From Chromera velia (lineage: Eukaryota; Sar; Chromeraceae), in assembly GCA_018398765.1 (NCBI GenBank), contig JAHBMJ010005845.1, forward strand, positions 81,724 through 145,723: 64,000 bases of DNA, read 5' to 3'. The translations under genes and the position numbers were made by a program. The notes under the pieces are model-generated. The model was given only the letters and a program-made list of their open reading frames with translations, was not told the origin of the DNA and ran no database searches. Every line of letters starts with the position of its first letter. Position 1 is the stretch's first letter. Positions 13,312 to 24,353 of the stretch are shown piece by piece.

Positions 13312-13586
13312 CTAGGACAAATATAGCTACATAGTAAATGAAGATACTTCTGCCGGCTTTAAGTCTAAGGACTGTCAGAGAGGGCTAGAACTTAAAAGCC
13401 TAGAAGAGAAAAGGAGTTTCAACCAGTGTGGATTGATCTCAAAGAGGAGTAAGCAGAAACAATTATTCTGCCGTTTAGGTTTGAATCCAGCCGTGGCCCC
13501 CGCGCCCGCGCATGCGTGAGCGAGGTGCCTGACCGGGGCATGCCAGAACCGCTGATTGGGACGCACCACAGCCGCGGCACACAACA
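13312..13586. repeat. long direct repeat, right copy (LTR-like)
   Basis: Matches 11880-12139. Read on the minus strand, TGGTAGCAGA lies at 13279-13288, about 23 bp past the shared segment. This would pair with a tRNA 3' end reading TCTGCTACCA, as in eukaryotic initiator tRNA-Met. It could be the primer site of a small non-autonomous LTR element (TRIM). The gap between repeat end and putative primer site weakens this. Confidence 0.45.
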
Positions 13587-13944
13587 GTGACCTATAGAAC
13601 GTAGTATAGAACACTGTCGCCGTTTTATCTTTTATAGAGGTCGCCCCCATCCATCATTTAAGAATCTGCCTTGCATCATACATATAAGTTATATGTTGTG
13701 ACCTGCCGAACGCTATACGCCTAGCATGAGCAGATGGCAATGACGTATGATGATGATGAGTCAGCAAACCGTGACACTTAATCACATTCTTCCAAAGTCC
13801 AATTTCCTCTCGCCATGATGATTATTTGAATTTGCACTTCCAGAACTCCCGCCCCTACTGTCTCCGTTGATCCCCCCGTTCACCGACTTGCCCGACACCG
13901 AGGGATGCTTCGTTGTTGGACCTGCGACTGCACCTCCGGGGGGG

Positions 13945-14335
13945 TCACCGATCGACGCCTCGACGGTGCGCCCCCCCCCTCCTCNCCCCCCAAGCCGCTC
14001 CAATGCTCCCCCCCCGACCCGACAGGAGGGGCCCTATGCTCCCCCCAATCCGCTGTAGAGAGCTTGCTCTGTTTTCTCGTCGTGTTCGCTGTTCCCGTCT
14101 CCGTTGCTGTATCGCTGTCTGCACCCTTTCTCTTCCCTCTGCCAAGGATCCTTCTGTGAGGATCAGACCGAACTCCAGAGACTGGAGACCGAGCAGGTCT
14201 GCGAGTCTGCATGCGTATACATGGAACGCGCAAACTCTGTGCCTTTCTCTTCCTTTTTCTCACCCAGTTACGCAATGTATCTTCCCACACAGAGACAAGA
14301 GTGCCCACACACTCAGTGACACACACAAATGCACG

Positions 14336-14379
<44 letters not shown>

Positions 14380-17300
14380 CGCACAAGCGTCATTGTAAAA
14401 CACAATGGAACAAACGGACACACACATAAGCACACGGCCAACGTACCTGTTCCACAAATTCAGCAGGTTCACCAGAGCCACCACCACCACGACCACAGGG
14501 AGGTACAGGTTCACCCACAGACCCAGAATCGGCACTCTGCACGTGCAGGACATCGGCATCACAAAGAAAGAGAGAGAAAAAAGAGGGGCAGATCATTTTT
14601 GAATGGACCGCATCAAACGGGATGGCACTCTTTCTTTTGGGTGCAGGCAACATACGTGCATCTAATTATTCAACTACGAGATTTATTCGTTCATGCCATA
14701 GTGGTCAGGTAACAGGAACACGCGACAAATGGGGCTTTCAACGAAGGGTACAGAAGCCCTAAGAGGCAGAGCACACAAAGGTCTTCCTTTTCCTGGTTGT
14801 AGCTTTGATTTTCGGGCTGCCTGCACCCTTCAGGACGCGAAAAAAGCAAATGGACTTGCGGTTGTTCGACGATTTCTTGACTAACAACACGAAGACACAC
14901 AGTGAAGGAAAGAGAGACTCACGCGAAAAAAATACACAAAGGAAAAGGCGACACGGACATATGTGCAAGAATGAAGTACTGAAAGAAAACAACTGACTGA
15001 CACATCAATCTGTCCATAGAACTGTTGAAATTCCACTTGTCCGTCTCTCCCCGAACCGCCCCCTTCAGGCTTCTTGTTGCCCGCCTTCCCGATGCCCCCC
15101 AGATCCAGGAAGTGGAAGCACAAAGGGGCAGCGAGACGGCAAACAAAGTTGGTGAAGAAAAGCAGAGACGCACCATCTGTGCACTTTCTGGGATACAGAC
15201 CATACCAGCCTGCCAGTTTTAACTGGAACAGACCCCAAAAGGTACAGCAGACCAAATACGCAAGCAACAGAGAGCAAACAAACAAGAGTCCCAGTCTCTG
15301 CGCAGGCCCATGGACAGCAGCCTCACTCTCCGGAGGTTCTACGGAGTAGTCAGCCAGCCAGAGGATTAAATAGAAAAGAGACAGACGGGGAAATCCGGAT
15401 AAAATTGCTACTTGGGCTTCAATTACAGCAATAGAGAGGGCAGTCGTACATGCCCAGATGAACAGGCTCAGATACCGTCTCACCCTCCCATTCAAATACA
15501 GACATTGACGGGAACAACCCCTGCCTAATCTTCTGATAAAAGAAACAACTCGTGGAGGCAGACAGGGACAATAAGTTGCCCGTGCCTCCTCATCCATCTC
15601 TTCCTCGAGGCCGTCTGCTGACCCCCCCCTCCCGTCTAGTAAAGCCACCTCAGGCCCCGCACCAGTCTCAATCGACCGCGCACTCACAGACAGAGAGGAC
15701 GAACCCCCTTCCCCCCCCCTCAGCTGCCGAGATGACGGAGGAGGGGCCTCGGTCGACCTGGCGCTATCTGGTGGGTGGTCTCCATTCACTGGAACAGCAG
15801 AAGAGGAAGAAGAAGACGAAGAAGAAGAAGGCATGGGCGGGAAACGGTCCTCACCCTCTAACCTCCCTGAGGGATCAGCTAAATCAGCAGACCATATTTC
15901 CCCTAACCCCCCCGTTTGTCCTTCCTCAAGTGCCAACCATTTCTCTAAGACAATGCACTTACTCACAAGCCGATCCCATCTGCACTGCACACGGTTGAAA
16001 TTTCCAATCACTTTCTTCACTTTGCTGTGCAGATTCACCAACGTCTTCTCTTCCTCATACACAAGTGTCGTTGCCGCAGCCGCAGCAGACACCGACACAG
16101 GCTCATTCTCCTCCACCCCCGCTTCCGCATCCCCCCCTCTCCCGGGAGCCCCTTCCGACATTTCAACCGACGATCGAAAAAAGCCGCTAAACCCTGCAAA
16201 TACCCCACGCCCTTCAGCAGACCCATTCCCCAAATTCGACCGCGCAGATGCCGAGTTTCGAATGGGCCTCCTTGTATGAACGGCTGCTGCTGCTCCTGCC
16301 CCCTCCAACCAGAACCTTCTGGAGAGATTCGAGCTTGCTGCTACGATCTTATCTACATTCGCTCTTTGGTCCGACGCTGCCCCCACGCTCTGGTCTGCAG
16401 CTCTCACTTCCGCCAAAAGTTCCATGCAGTCAAATGCGCCTTCCTCTCGTACCTGCCAAAGATGGGCTGCCTCAATGTAGCATCGTGCGAGTTCTCCGGA
16501 CCTGTCCCCGATCGGTCGGGACTTCAACCAGAAGAAACGGGGCACTGCCACAAGACCGTACCCCATCAACAGGACGATTTGGAGAAGACCCCACACATTT
16601 GACAAGGCAATAAGATAAGAGGTCATGCGCGAGAGAGACTTGAACTGAATAAGGAAGTAGATCAGACCGGCGAGACCAACCACAAGCAGAAATGCCCAGA
16701 AGAAGGACAAACGTATCAACGCCCTCCGAAGCCTCTTGCCCATCGTGAATTCTCCAACGACCTCATACTGCACCGCAGGGACAGACACACAAACGCACAA
16801 ATGCATACCACATGTGCACGATTGCACACAAAAGCACGAAGGGAGACAAAAAACACAGAGAAGAGTGAACAAGAGGAAGTACGCAAACATGCGCATTCCT
16901 CCAAACGAAGTCGGACAAAATCGGGAAGCGGATCCCTGGAGCCTGGTCTGAGAGACGGCATCCGGATTGTAGTCTTTATACCTAACAATCAGGACACCGA
17001 GGTCCGACAAAACATTCAAAATGCAAATGCATGAGACCTCTCTGGTCTACATAGCCTTCCTTTTTTGCCGACCACTGCCCACACTAAATGCACACTCCAC
17101 ACTCAACCAGCCCCCGCGTAAGAGACGGAAGAGAACAAAAGGCAGAACGAAAGGCAGGGCTAGACAGATAGACCGACTGCAGGGCCGACCTCTGACATGA
17201 CTTGGAACACGACCCAGCATAGAGCGAAGACGGTCCAATAGAGAAGCCTCCACCCCCAGTACATTCCATCAGAGACCCCCTGTGTCTGCTCAGGAGGGTA

Positions 17301-17483
17301 CTGAGAGGTCACAACCACGTCCAGAGGCAGTGCCACAATGCAAGAGAGGGCGAGCGAGATGCCGATCCAGCAGCTGAGATACGTCAACCAGGACACCTCT
17401 GGTCTGACATAATAGGACAGAAAGACGACAGTGATCGTCGTGAACAGTCCCAGAGCACCCAGAGTGATCCAACCTTCCAGCAT
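13945..17483 (-). CDS. LMBR1 domain-containing multi-pass membrane protein (LMBD2-like)
   Basis: Four exons, 17483-17190, 16767-15002, 14536-14447 and 14206-13945, join in phase to 803 codons plus a stop. The start is the ATG at 17483 (MLEGWITLGALGLF). Exon 1 holds the first three membrane segments with the conserved LPLDVVVTSQYPP. Exon 2 begins YEVVGEF and has the family signature SNVWGLLQIVLLMGYGLVAV followed by PRFFW, then a long hydrophilic loop rich in Ser, Glu and Gly. Later membrane segments follow (LAYLVCCTFWGLFQLK, CRLAAPLCFHFLDLGG). Exon 3 adds VPILGLWVNLYLPVV up to NLWNR, and exon 4 a basic coiled tail (GRERVQTAIQQRRRE). The order matches LMBD2-type LMBR1 proteins, which are poly-topic and linked in animals to receptor trafficking; the role here is inferred. 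A single N at 13985 in a poly-C/G stretch makes the C-terminus uncertain. An alternative frame stays open to 13782. Confidence 0.87.
14337..14392. repeat. AC microsatellite in intron 3 of the LMBR1 gene
   Basis: CA dinucleotides with a few GC interruptions, lying between the donor (GTACGT at 14446) and the acceptor (ATGCAG before 14206). Confidence 0.9.
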
Positions 17484-18193
17484 CCTGACAGATCGTCTCG
17501 AAAAGACCGGCGCCACTTAGATCACCGGTACTCTGGAGCGCCGGAGATGAGCGTGCCTGTATCTGCACCGGCTCGGGCACAAACGGAAGGCTCAAACCCC
17601 GTCTGCTCTCGGCGCAGAATTTCTTGTGGCTGACTGCACGGTCAGTCAACTAGTCAGTCTGACACATGCAGAAACAGGACGACATGCAAGGTCCATCGTC
17701 TTGCATCAGTAGGGAATTCTTCGTTCTCGACATCGGTGCGTGTCGAATTGGCATGTAGGGTTAGGTGTCGGGGCTCATACAAACATGCACTCCTTTGCTG
17801 AGGATCGTGCCAAGTGATCTTCCGTTGAAGAGGAGAAACGAGGGGGAATAGGTAGGCTGTTACTATCGCTAAATTTGTGTCTGCCGTGCGCGCTTCCAGG
17901 ACGAGCGCAGAGGGAACACCGGGACGGCTGGCGGGGCTACCGCGGAGCAGTGGCGGCCGCCCGTGCAAGCGCCTGAAGAGGGCCGTAAGCATGAATCATA
18001 TGATGAAGGAGTCAGAAATATTCAGAAAAGAGCAATTGATCTAAATTATAGCTAGAAGAAGACTTAGTGACTGACTTATATAATCTAAGTGACGGTGCAA
18101 GTTGAGGCTCGGCAGTGGACCATGAGGTAACCTGGAATATTAATCATATCTTATCTTGTCCTAAGGTAATCATCATACGCATATAAGCTACAG

Positions 18194-18435
18194 ACCTCCC
18201 TGAATCTAACTACCACTTGAAAGTTTAAGCCGTATTTTTAGATAAGCTTGAAAGTCCGCGCCGCAGGCGTGGATCATTTACGGTGTTTTGAAAGCCGAAG
18301 CCGTATATCTGGACGGTGTCTTGACTATCTACGCCGCAGGCGTGGACGGTCTCTTGAAAAACGATGCCGGACATAGAGATACATAAAGGTTACCTTGATT
18401 ATATTTTTTTAAGTGGTACTTAGGTTCAGGGAGGT
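18194..18435. mobile_element. 242-bp MITE with ~30-bp TIRs
   Basis: ACCTCCCTGAATCTAAC...ACCACTT at the left is inverted at the right (AAGTGGTACTTAGG, then TTCAGGGAGGT). The interior has two copies of CGCCGCAGGCGTGGA and several GATGCCGG/GCCGTAT-like fragments. No coding capacity. The surrounding 17.5-19.6 kb holds no gene I can support. Confidence 0.6.
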
Positions 18436-19844
18436 TAAACTACATAAAGCTACAATTTAAAATATTTTTCTTATGTTTTTTCTAAAAACTAACAAACAAT
18501 AAAATTTATTTCAAAAAAAAAAAAGCTTATTATGGCATATCAACGATAGAGATAACGATAGAACCATATGTTTTGATTACATTTCAAGTTGATTATACTC
18601 AGTAACTAGAATAATTTAGCTAGTAAACTAGAACCTCAAAAGCAAGTAGAAGTTATAAGAAGCTAGAAGAAGCTTTTAGCACGTACGCAATCAGAGATCT
18701 GTTTCTGAGTTTACCTTTATCATGTTGATCCACAGCTTAAGGATGCACCTTTGCCAGCCGCAAGGCTTCACAAAGAATCAATTATAGACAATCTCGACCT
18801 AAAACTTTAAAAAGAAAAAAAAAAATCGAGTGATGAAAAAGAAATAAGATAACTGAAACAAACTACAAAACAAAACAAATGAAAGTTTGAGAAATGAAAG
18901 TCTGCTCCTTTCTCGCCTGTGTCCCATCTTTCTTCCTTCCCAATTCCTTCCGTCCTTCCTTCCTCCCTTCTTTCTCGCTTTTGAGTCAAAGTTTTGACTC
19001 AAAATGCAGGACTCTCACAGCGTTTCTAACCGTTTCAGGTCAGCTGAGAGAGGTGCAATGACCATCAAAGCAGAAAATGCGGACTGTCTCGTTGGGGCGG
19101 CTGTCTGAGTGACCACATACTCATGGACATACGTACATGAATACATACATACACACACGTATGCAAACGCAAACGTAAAGAAAGACCCACAGACACCCAA
19201 TCTTCTTGGACGAGGTGTTTGCTTGGTCTGGTCTTGGTTTGTTCGTTATTTTTTCTTTCCTTCCTTCCCGCACTTTCTTTTCCTTCTGAGTTGACGGAAC
19301 GTTTTTTCCTTCTGCTTCTCTTGCATGCTCACTGTATCCTTCCCGTTTGATCATTCTTTGAACAGTTCCTGAATGGCCGGAATATCCTTGAATCATTCAT
19401 TCCGACTAGAATGCAAAAACTGAAAGAGACAGGCGCACGCAATGACGACCTCTACTGAGTCACCCCTTCTGAAGGGACAAGGATCCATCGGACACAAGAT
19501 GAGATGGGTTGATGCATGCCCACAGGTCGACAGACTTTTTAGCGAACAGAGATAATTCCGGGTACTTAAATAGAATACAAATTATGGGTCATGCATACCA
19601 ATATCATGCCTCGCGGCTTCTCCTGCCTTTTCCTTCTCGCTTGACTTCTTGATCCCGCACTTTTGCCCCTCTGAAATACTCCGCAAAAAGTGCAGAGAGA
19701 CGCAATGCACACTTCTCTCGTCTTTTCCAAAAAGCGGACCTCTCCACAGGCTTCCTTGCCACACACGATAAGACAGAAGGAGAAAGAAAGAGAGAAAGAA
19801 ACCAGGACAGGGAAACAGAAAGGAAAAGAAAAGAGAGAGGGAGA

Positions 19845-19907
19845 GAAGGAAGGAAGGAAGGAAGGAAGGAAGGAAGAAAGAAAGAAAGAAAAGAAAGAAA
19901 GAAAGAA

Positions 19908-19943
<36 letters not shown>

Positions 19944-20075
19944 AAAGAAAGAAAGAAAGAAAGAAAGAAAAGAAAGGAAGGAAGGAAGGAAGGAAGGAAG
20001 AAAGAAAGAAAGGCAGGAAGGAAGGAAGGAAGAAAGACAGACAGACAGACGGACAGACAGAAAGACAGACAGAAA
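19845..20075. repeat. GAAA / GGAA / ACAG microsatellite
   Basis: Purine tract of GAAA and AGGA units followed by ACAG units at about 20038-20072. The ~180-codon open frames on both strands are only Ser/Phe/Leu or Lys/Glu/Arg runs and are not genes. Confidence 0.9.
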
Positions 20076-21298
20076 CAAAGAAAGAAATGCAACAAAGCAA
20101 GAAAAGCAAAAATGACGCAGAGATTCCCCTCCCCACCCACATACCCTCACACCCGGCCTACCAATCAGCCTAATCGTTCGAAGAAGAGACTCTCTTCCCT
20201 CTTTGACTGTTGGTCCCTCTTTCTTTCTTTCTTTCTTTCTTTTTTTTTTGTTTCCTTGACCCTTCTCTCACGTTTCCTCTCAGTCTATAAGACCTCGACA
20301 TCCTCGCTCTACATTCCCCCCCCCCTTCTCTTGAACCGATGCGCTACTTTTGTCACTTTCCGTCATTTCTCTCTTCCTCTTTCTCCTGCCGGCTTTTCTA
20401 CCTGCCCCCCTCCGTCCCAAGCATGCTCGGCTTGCATGATGAGTGGAGTGGAGGACTGCATGAGGAAGCCAGCGAACTTCGATCAAGGTTGAGGCCTCCT
20501 TTCGGCTTTTCAGACAACACTGCATGCTCCTAGCTGATTTTACTGCATTGATTGGCGTGCGTTGATGTGTCGATCTGTCCCCCGCAGTCCGTCCGTCCAA
20601 CCGAATGAATGACTTCCCCCCCTCTCTGTCCCTGGTCCCCCGTATTCGTGCATGTACCCTTCCTTCCTTCCTTCTGCCTGATGCCACCCACCGACGAGGA
20701 TCGGGGCATCCTAAGAAACAGACAAACAAGAAAAAGAGGTTTCAACCAGTGAGGGGTAGAACGCAATGAAGAGATAGATGATCGAAAGACACGTGCTCCG
20801 TTCGGAAGATGAATGGAATGAATCCTTGAAGCTCACTGTCTAAAAGCACTTCTTTCTCTCCTCCTGTCCCATGATTTCCATGCTTTCTTGCCCTCTCCCT
20901 TCATCGTCTATTGATCTCTACCTCTTCTCACGTTCCCTCTACCCAGTGAACTGTGTATGGTTTTCACAGAACCCAAAAATATCGTTTGGGGAGACAAATA
21001 TGCCTTCTCTGCTTGCGGAACACTTCATTCTCTTCCCCTTCTCCCTTTCTTTTCTCCCAAGAAGAAAACAAGAGTGAAGGGAGCACCGTTCTCCCTCCCT
21101 CTCCCCGTTACCCCCCCGATTCGTTTCCTTCCGCATCGTCTCTTTTCCCCTTGACGGACTCGATCAAAGAGCAGTCGACAGACGGTCTCTCGAGTTTGAC
21201 AGATTTCTTTTGGACATTCGGACGCAGTCCCATGCAGAAAGTAGGAAGCAAAAATGGGAACAAAGAAGAAGATTTGAAGAGACTCAGTATAGTACAAG

Positions 21299-21690
21299 TT
21301 CGCTCGAACCATCACACACAGCTTCGTGAAGCAATGAGAAGACAAAGCACATACAGATGCGAAGGTACAAATACAAGCTCGCTCGAACTCTTTCGTTCAA
21401 ACGATCACACACAGTTTCGTGAAGCAATGAGAAGACAAAGCACATACAGATGCGAAGGTACAAATACAAGCTCGTTCGAACTCTTTCGTTCAAACGATCA
21501 CACACAGTTTCGTGAAGCAATGGGAAGACAAAGCACATACAGATGCGAAGGTACAAATACAAGCTCGTTCGAACTCTTTCGTTCAAACGATCACGCACAG
21601 TTTCGTGAAGCAATGAGAAGACAAAGCATATACAGATGCGAAGGTACAAATACAAGCTCGTTCGAACTCTTTCGTTCAAACGATCACCCA
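21299..21690. repeat. 93-bp minisatellite, four units plus partial ends
   Basis: Units begin ATCACACACAG at 21311, 21404 and 21497, ATCACGCACAG at 21590 and ATCACCCAG at 21683, an exact 93-bp period with few substitutions. As 93 is a multiple of three, a frame is open through all units on both strands: plus strand HTQFREAMRRQSTYRCEG, minus strand RTSLYLYLRICMCFVF. The plus frame extends 20953-21774 without a clear start, splice structure or homology, so I do not call a gene. Confidence 0.8.
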
Positions 21691-21863
21691 GACTCAATGT
21701 TGCCAACACAAAGGGCAAAAAAGGGAAACCAAAATTGCCAGCCGGTACGTGTGCAAAGCAATCAAGCAAGCTGATTCAAAGTGAGCGTCCTTTGTTTGCA
21801 GTCTTGTTTGATCGAATGCAGCACCAGGCTGAAAGCTGTTGCGACAAAGAACCATTCTGTCGC

Positions 21864-21867
<4 letters not shown>

Positions 21868-21938
<71 letters not shown>
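21868..21938. repeat. AC microsatellite
   Basis: About 35 AC units. A second AC tract lies at 22820-22857, and a poly-C run containing an N lies at 22519-22545. No gene is supported between 21.7 and 22.9 kb. Confidence 0.9.
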
Positions 21939-21940
<2 letters not shown>

Positions 21941-22812
21941 CTTCGCAGGCACAGACAGGATTTCTTTTCAGCCTTACCTGGTGCCTCAACTTTCACCATG
22001 GAGAAGAACATAGAGCATGCGTACATGGATACAAAAATACATACGCAAAAGACAGACAGACAAACAAACAGACAGCCTTTCCTTTTGCATCCCAAGGCAT
22101 CTTGTCCTCCATCAGCTTCTCGACCTCTCCCTCTCTTTCTCTGTGCCCGCCTACCCCTCGCATTCGAGCGATAGCCGGACACATCTCTTTGTCTCCATCT
22201 CCTTGTCGGTTCTGCCTTCCCATCCTCCGTCCGCCTCTACATCTTTCTTTTGCCGTCTATCTGCGGCTTTCGGCTGCCTCGAGTTGTGCAAGCAATTCAA
22301 TTCCACGACGCTGACAGAAGTACAGCCTCCTCTTTATTATTTCAATGCGAGGCTGTCCCTTCAGTTTTCTACTGGCACGAATAGAATCAGGTCGCTTTCC
22401 CATATGATCCGACGATGTTCACATTCTTAGTTGTCTTCCTTCCCTTTCCATTGACCTTTACAGATAGAATCACATCGAAGCCTCTCTTCCTTCCCTGTTT
22501 GCCTATCATTGGTTCTTTCCCCCCCCCCCCCCCCCCNCCCTCCCTCTCTAATGATATACAAGAAGAACTTCATCCTCTCACCCCGTGGCTTTTCTCTTTC
22601 TTCTGCGGATCCCCTCTCTTCCTTCCAACAAAAAGACAGGTCTCGACACTGAACTAAACAGAAGAGAAGAGACGCAAAGAGAAACATATAATACACGTGC
22701 AGCCACCACGTATACGTCCTCATCGAAACACATGTTCATATAACCACCCCACCCGCAGTCGTGCAGTGCAGAAACCTCCTTCCGCTTTCTATCCTCACAG
22801 ACTCTCTCTCTC

Positions 22813-22859
<47 letters not shown>

Positions 22860-22948
22860 GACAAAACACTTAACAAAAAAGCTCCCCCCGTTTTCCACCC
22901 TTGATTCCCACACAGCCGAGCTTTCCTTTTTTCCGTTTCATCCCCCCT

Positions 22949-24353
22949 TCACACATCACCGTAGTCGGGGGCATCATAGAACTCTGCAGCAGACGCCGCA
23001 GAGGCCCCCCCCTTCTCCCAGGTCGGGTCCTCTGTCGGGTACAGGAACACGGAGGAGATGCGGGTCCCCTCTTTCACAGAGGAGACGGCATGAAGACGGT
23101 TGCCCCCGTCGAAGATGCTCAGAACTCCCTCGACGCCCTCAGTCACGACAGAGGGAGTCAAAACGCCCCCCTCGTATTCGATCGGCTTCTCCGGGCACGC
23201 ACAACGGAAATTGTCGAGCACAGCCCTGACTGCCGACACTTTGGGTCGCGTGACTTCGTTGAAAATCACACGCTCACCACCCCGCACGCAATCCAAAATG
23301 CCTATCACCGCAGTCGCACCCATCAGACGCGTCTGCGCCTGCTTGTCCGTCTCCGTCTCCTCGTCCGCCGCTGTGTCCTCACTGGCGGTGTCCGTGCTGG
23401 AGTCCACCGAGTCAAAGTGGAACCCGAGGGCCGTCTCCTTCTCAGTGGAGGCCTTCATGATGTTGGCACCCACACCGAGGTTGTACTCGAAAGTCCACAG
23501 AGGGGGGAAACGCATGACCTTTTGGACGAACTCTCGGAGGTGGGGCATGTGATAGAGCCAATGGAGCTCGCACTCTCTCGGCATTTGAGACTGTCCGATT
23601 GCGGTGGTCTGCAGGTAGCTGATCAAATGACACCGCTCATCAGTGGAAGGATCCCACGTAGCGACCTCTCCTGGAGGATACACGGGGCGGGGGGCTCCGT
23701 AGGTCTTTCGTCCCTTGGACTGGAGGGCGAATAACTGATCAGCGATGACAGGGAGGATCTCCTTCTCTAGAAAGGGAAGCGAGAGGGTCCCTGTGGCGGC
23801 GTAGGAATCTGCTAGAGCTTCCACTCTCTTCTCGTCAGCGACTAGGTCGAAGAACTCATCCACCACGATCCCCCTCATCCTGTCTCTGTAGAGGGCCATG
23901 ACTTCACCCCAGAGATGAGGAAAGCCGTCGCGCACAGCTCTCAGAGCCTTCTCACGCTGCTCCCATGGGGCAGAAGTGCCTGAGGGAGGGTGAAAAGGGG
24001 AGGAAAGAACAGACGAGCATCGCACTTAAGTTTGGACCAAGAGGAAAACAATCTTCTCACCCAATGAATTACTCATCTGGTCTGGAAGGAAAAAGGACAC
24101 AGTGTCATGCCGTTGGCGCACAGACGCAAGAAGAAAAAAGGCAGATTGACAAACCACAAAAAAAATTAATGAGCTTCAGGCATCCAATAAAAGAGAGCGC
24201 AGAGACAGGCGACTTGTGATGCTCACTTGTGAAAGCAGTCCAGAAGGACGCGGCGGAGACGTCATCAGGAAGCCCGTTCTCAAAGAGCACACCCTCATCA
24301 ACCACACCATCCACAGCTTGTCCGATGTCTCTGTTTTTCTCAACGGAGGCCAT
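22949..24353 (-). CDS. 2-oxoglutarate/Fe(II) oxygenase-like protein
   Basis: Two exons, 24353-24227 and 23979-22949 (donor GTGAGC, acceptor CCTCAG), join in phase to 385 residues from ATG at 24353 (MASVEKNRDIGQAVDGVV). The C-terminal half looks like a double-stranded beta-helix oxygenase. His230-x-Asp232 (LGFHFDSVD) would give two iron ligands, His339 (GNRLHAVSSVKEG) the third, and Arg349 (TRISSVFLYP) the 2-oxoglutarate anchor. The spacing fits prolyl-hydroxylase-type folds. A low-complexity acidic insert (DTASEDTAADEETETDKQAQ) follows the HxD motif. The N-terminal ~200 residues are helical with no family I can name. Substrate unknown. The assignment rests on the HxD...H...R pattern and should be tested by profile search. 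No signal peptide is seen, so it is probably cytosolic or nuclear. Confidence 0.7.

Noticed and set aside
19566-20150. Three overlapping ~180-190-codon minus-strand frames
   Set aside because: All arise from the GAAA/GGAA tract; no motif or splice support.
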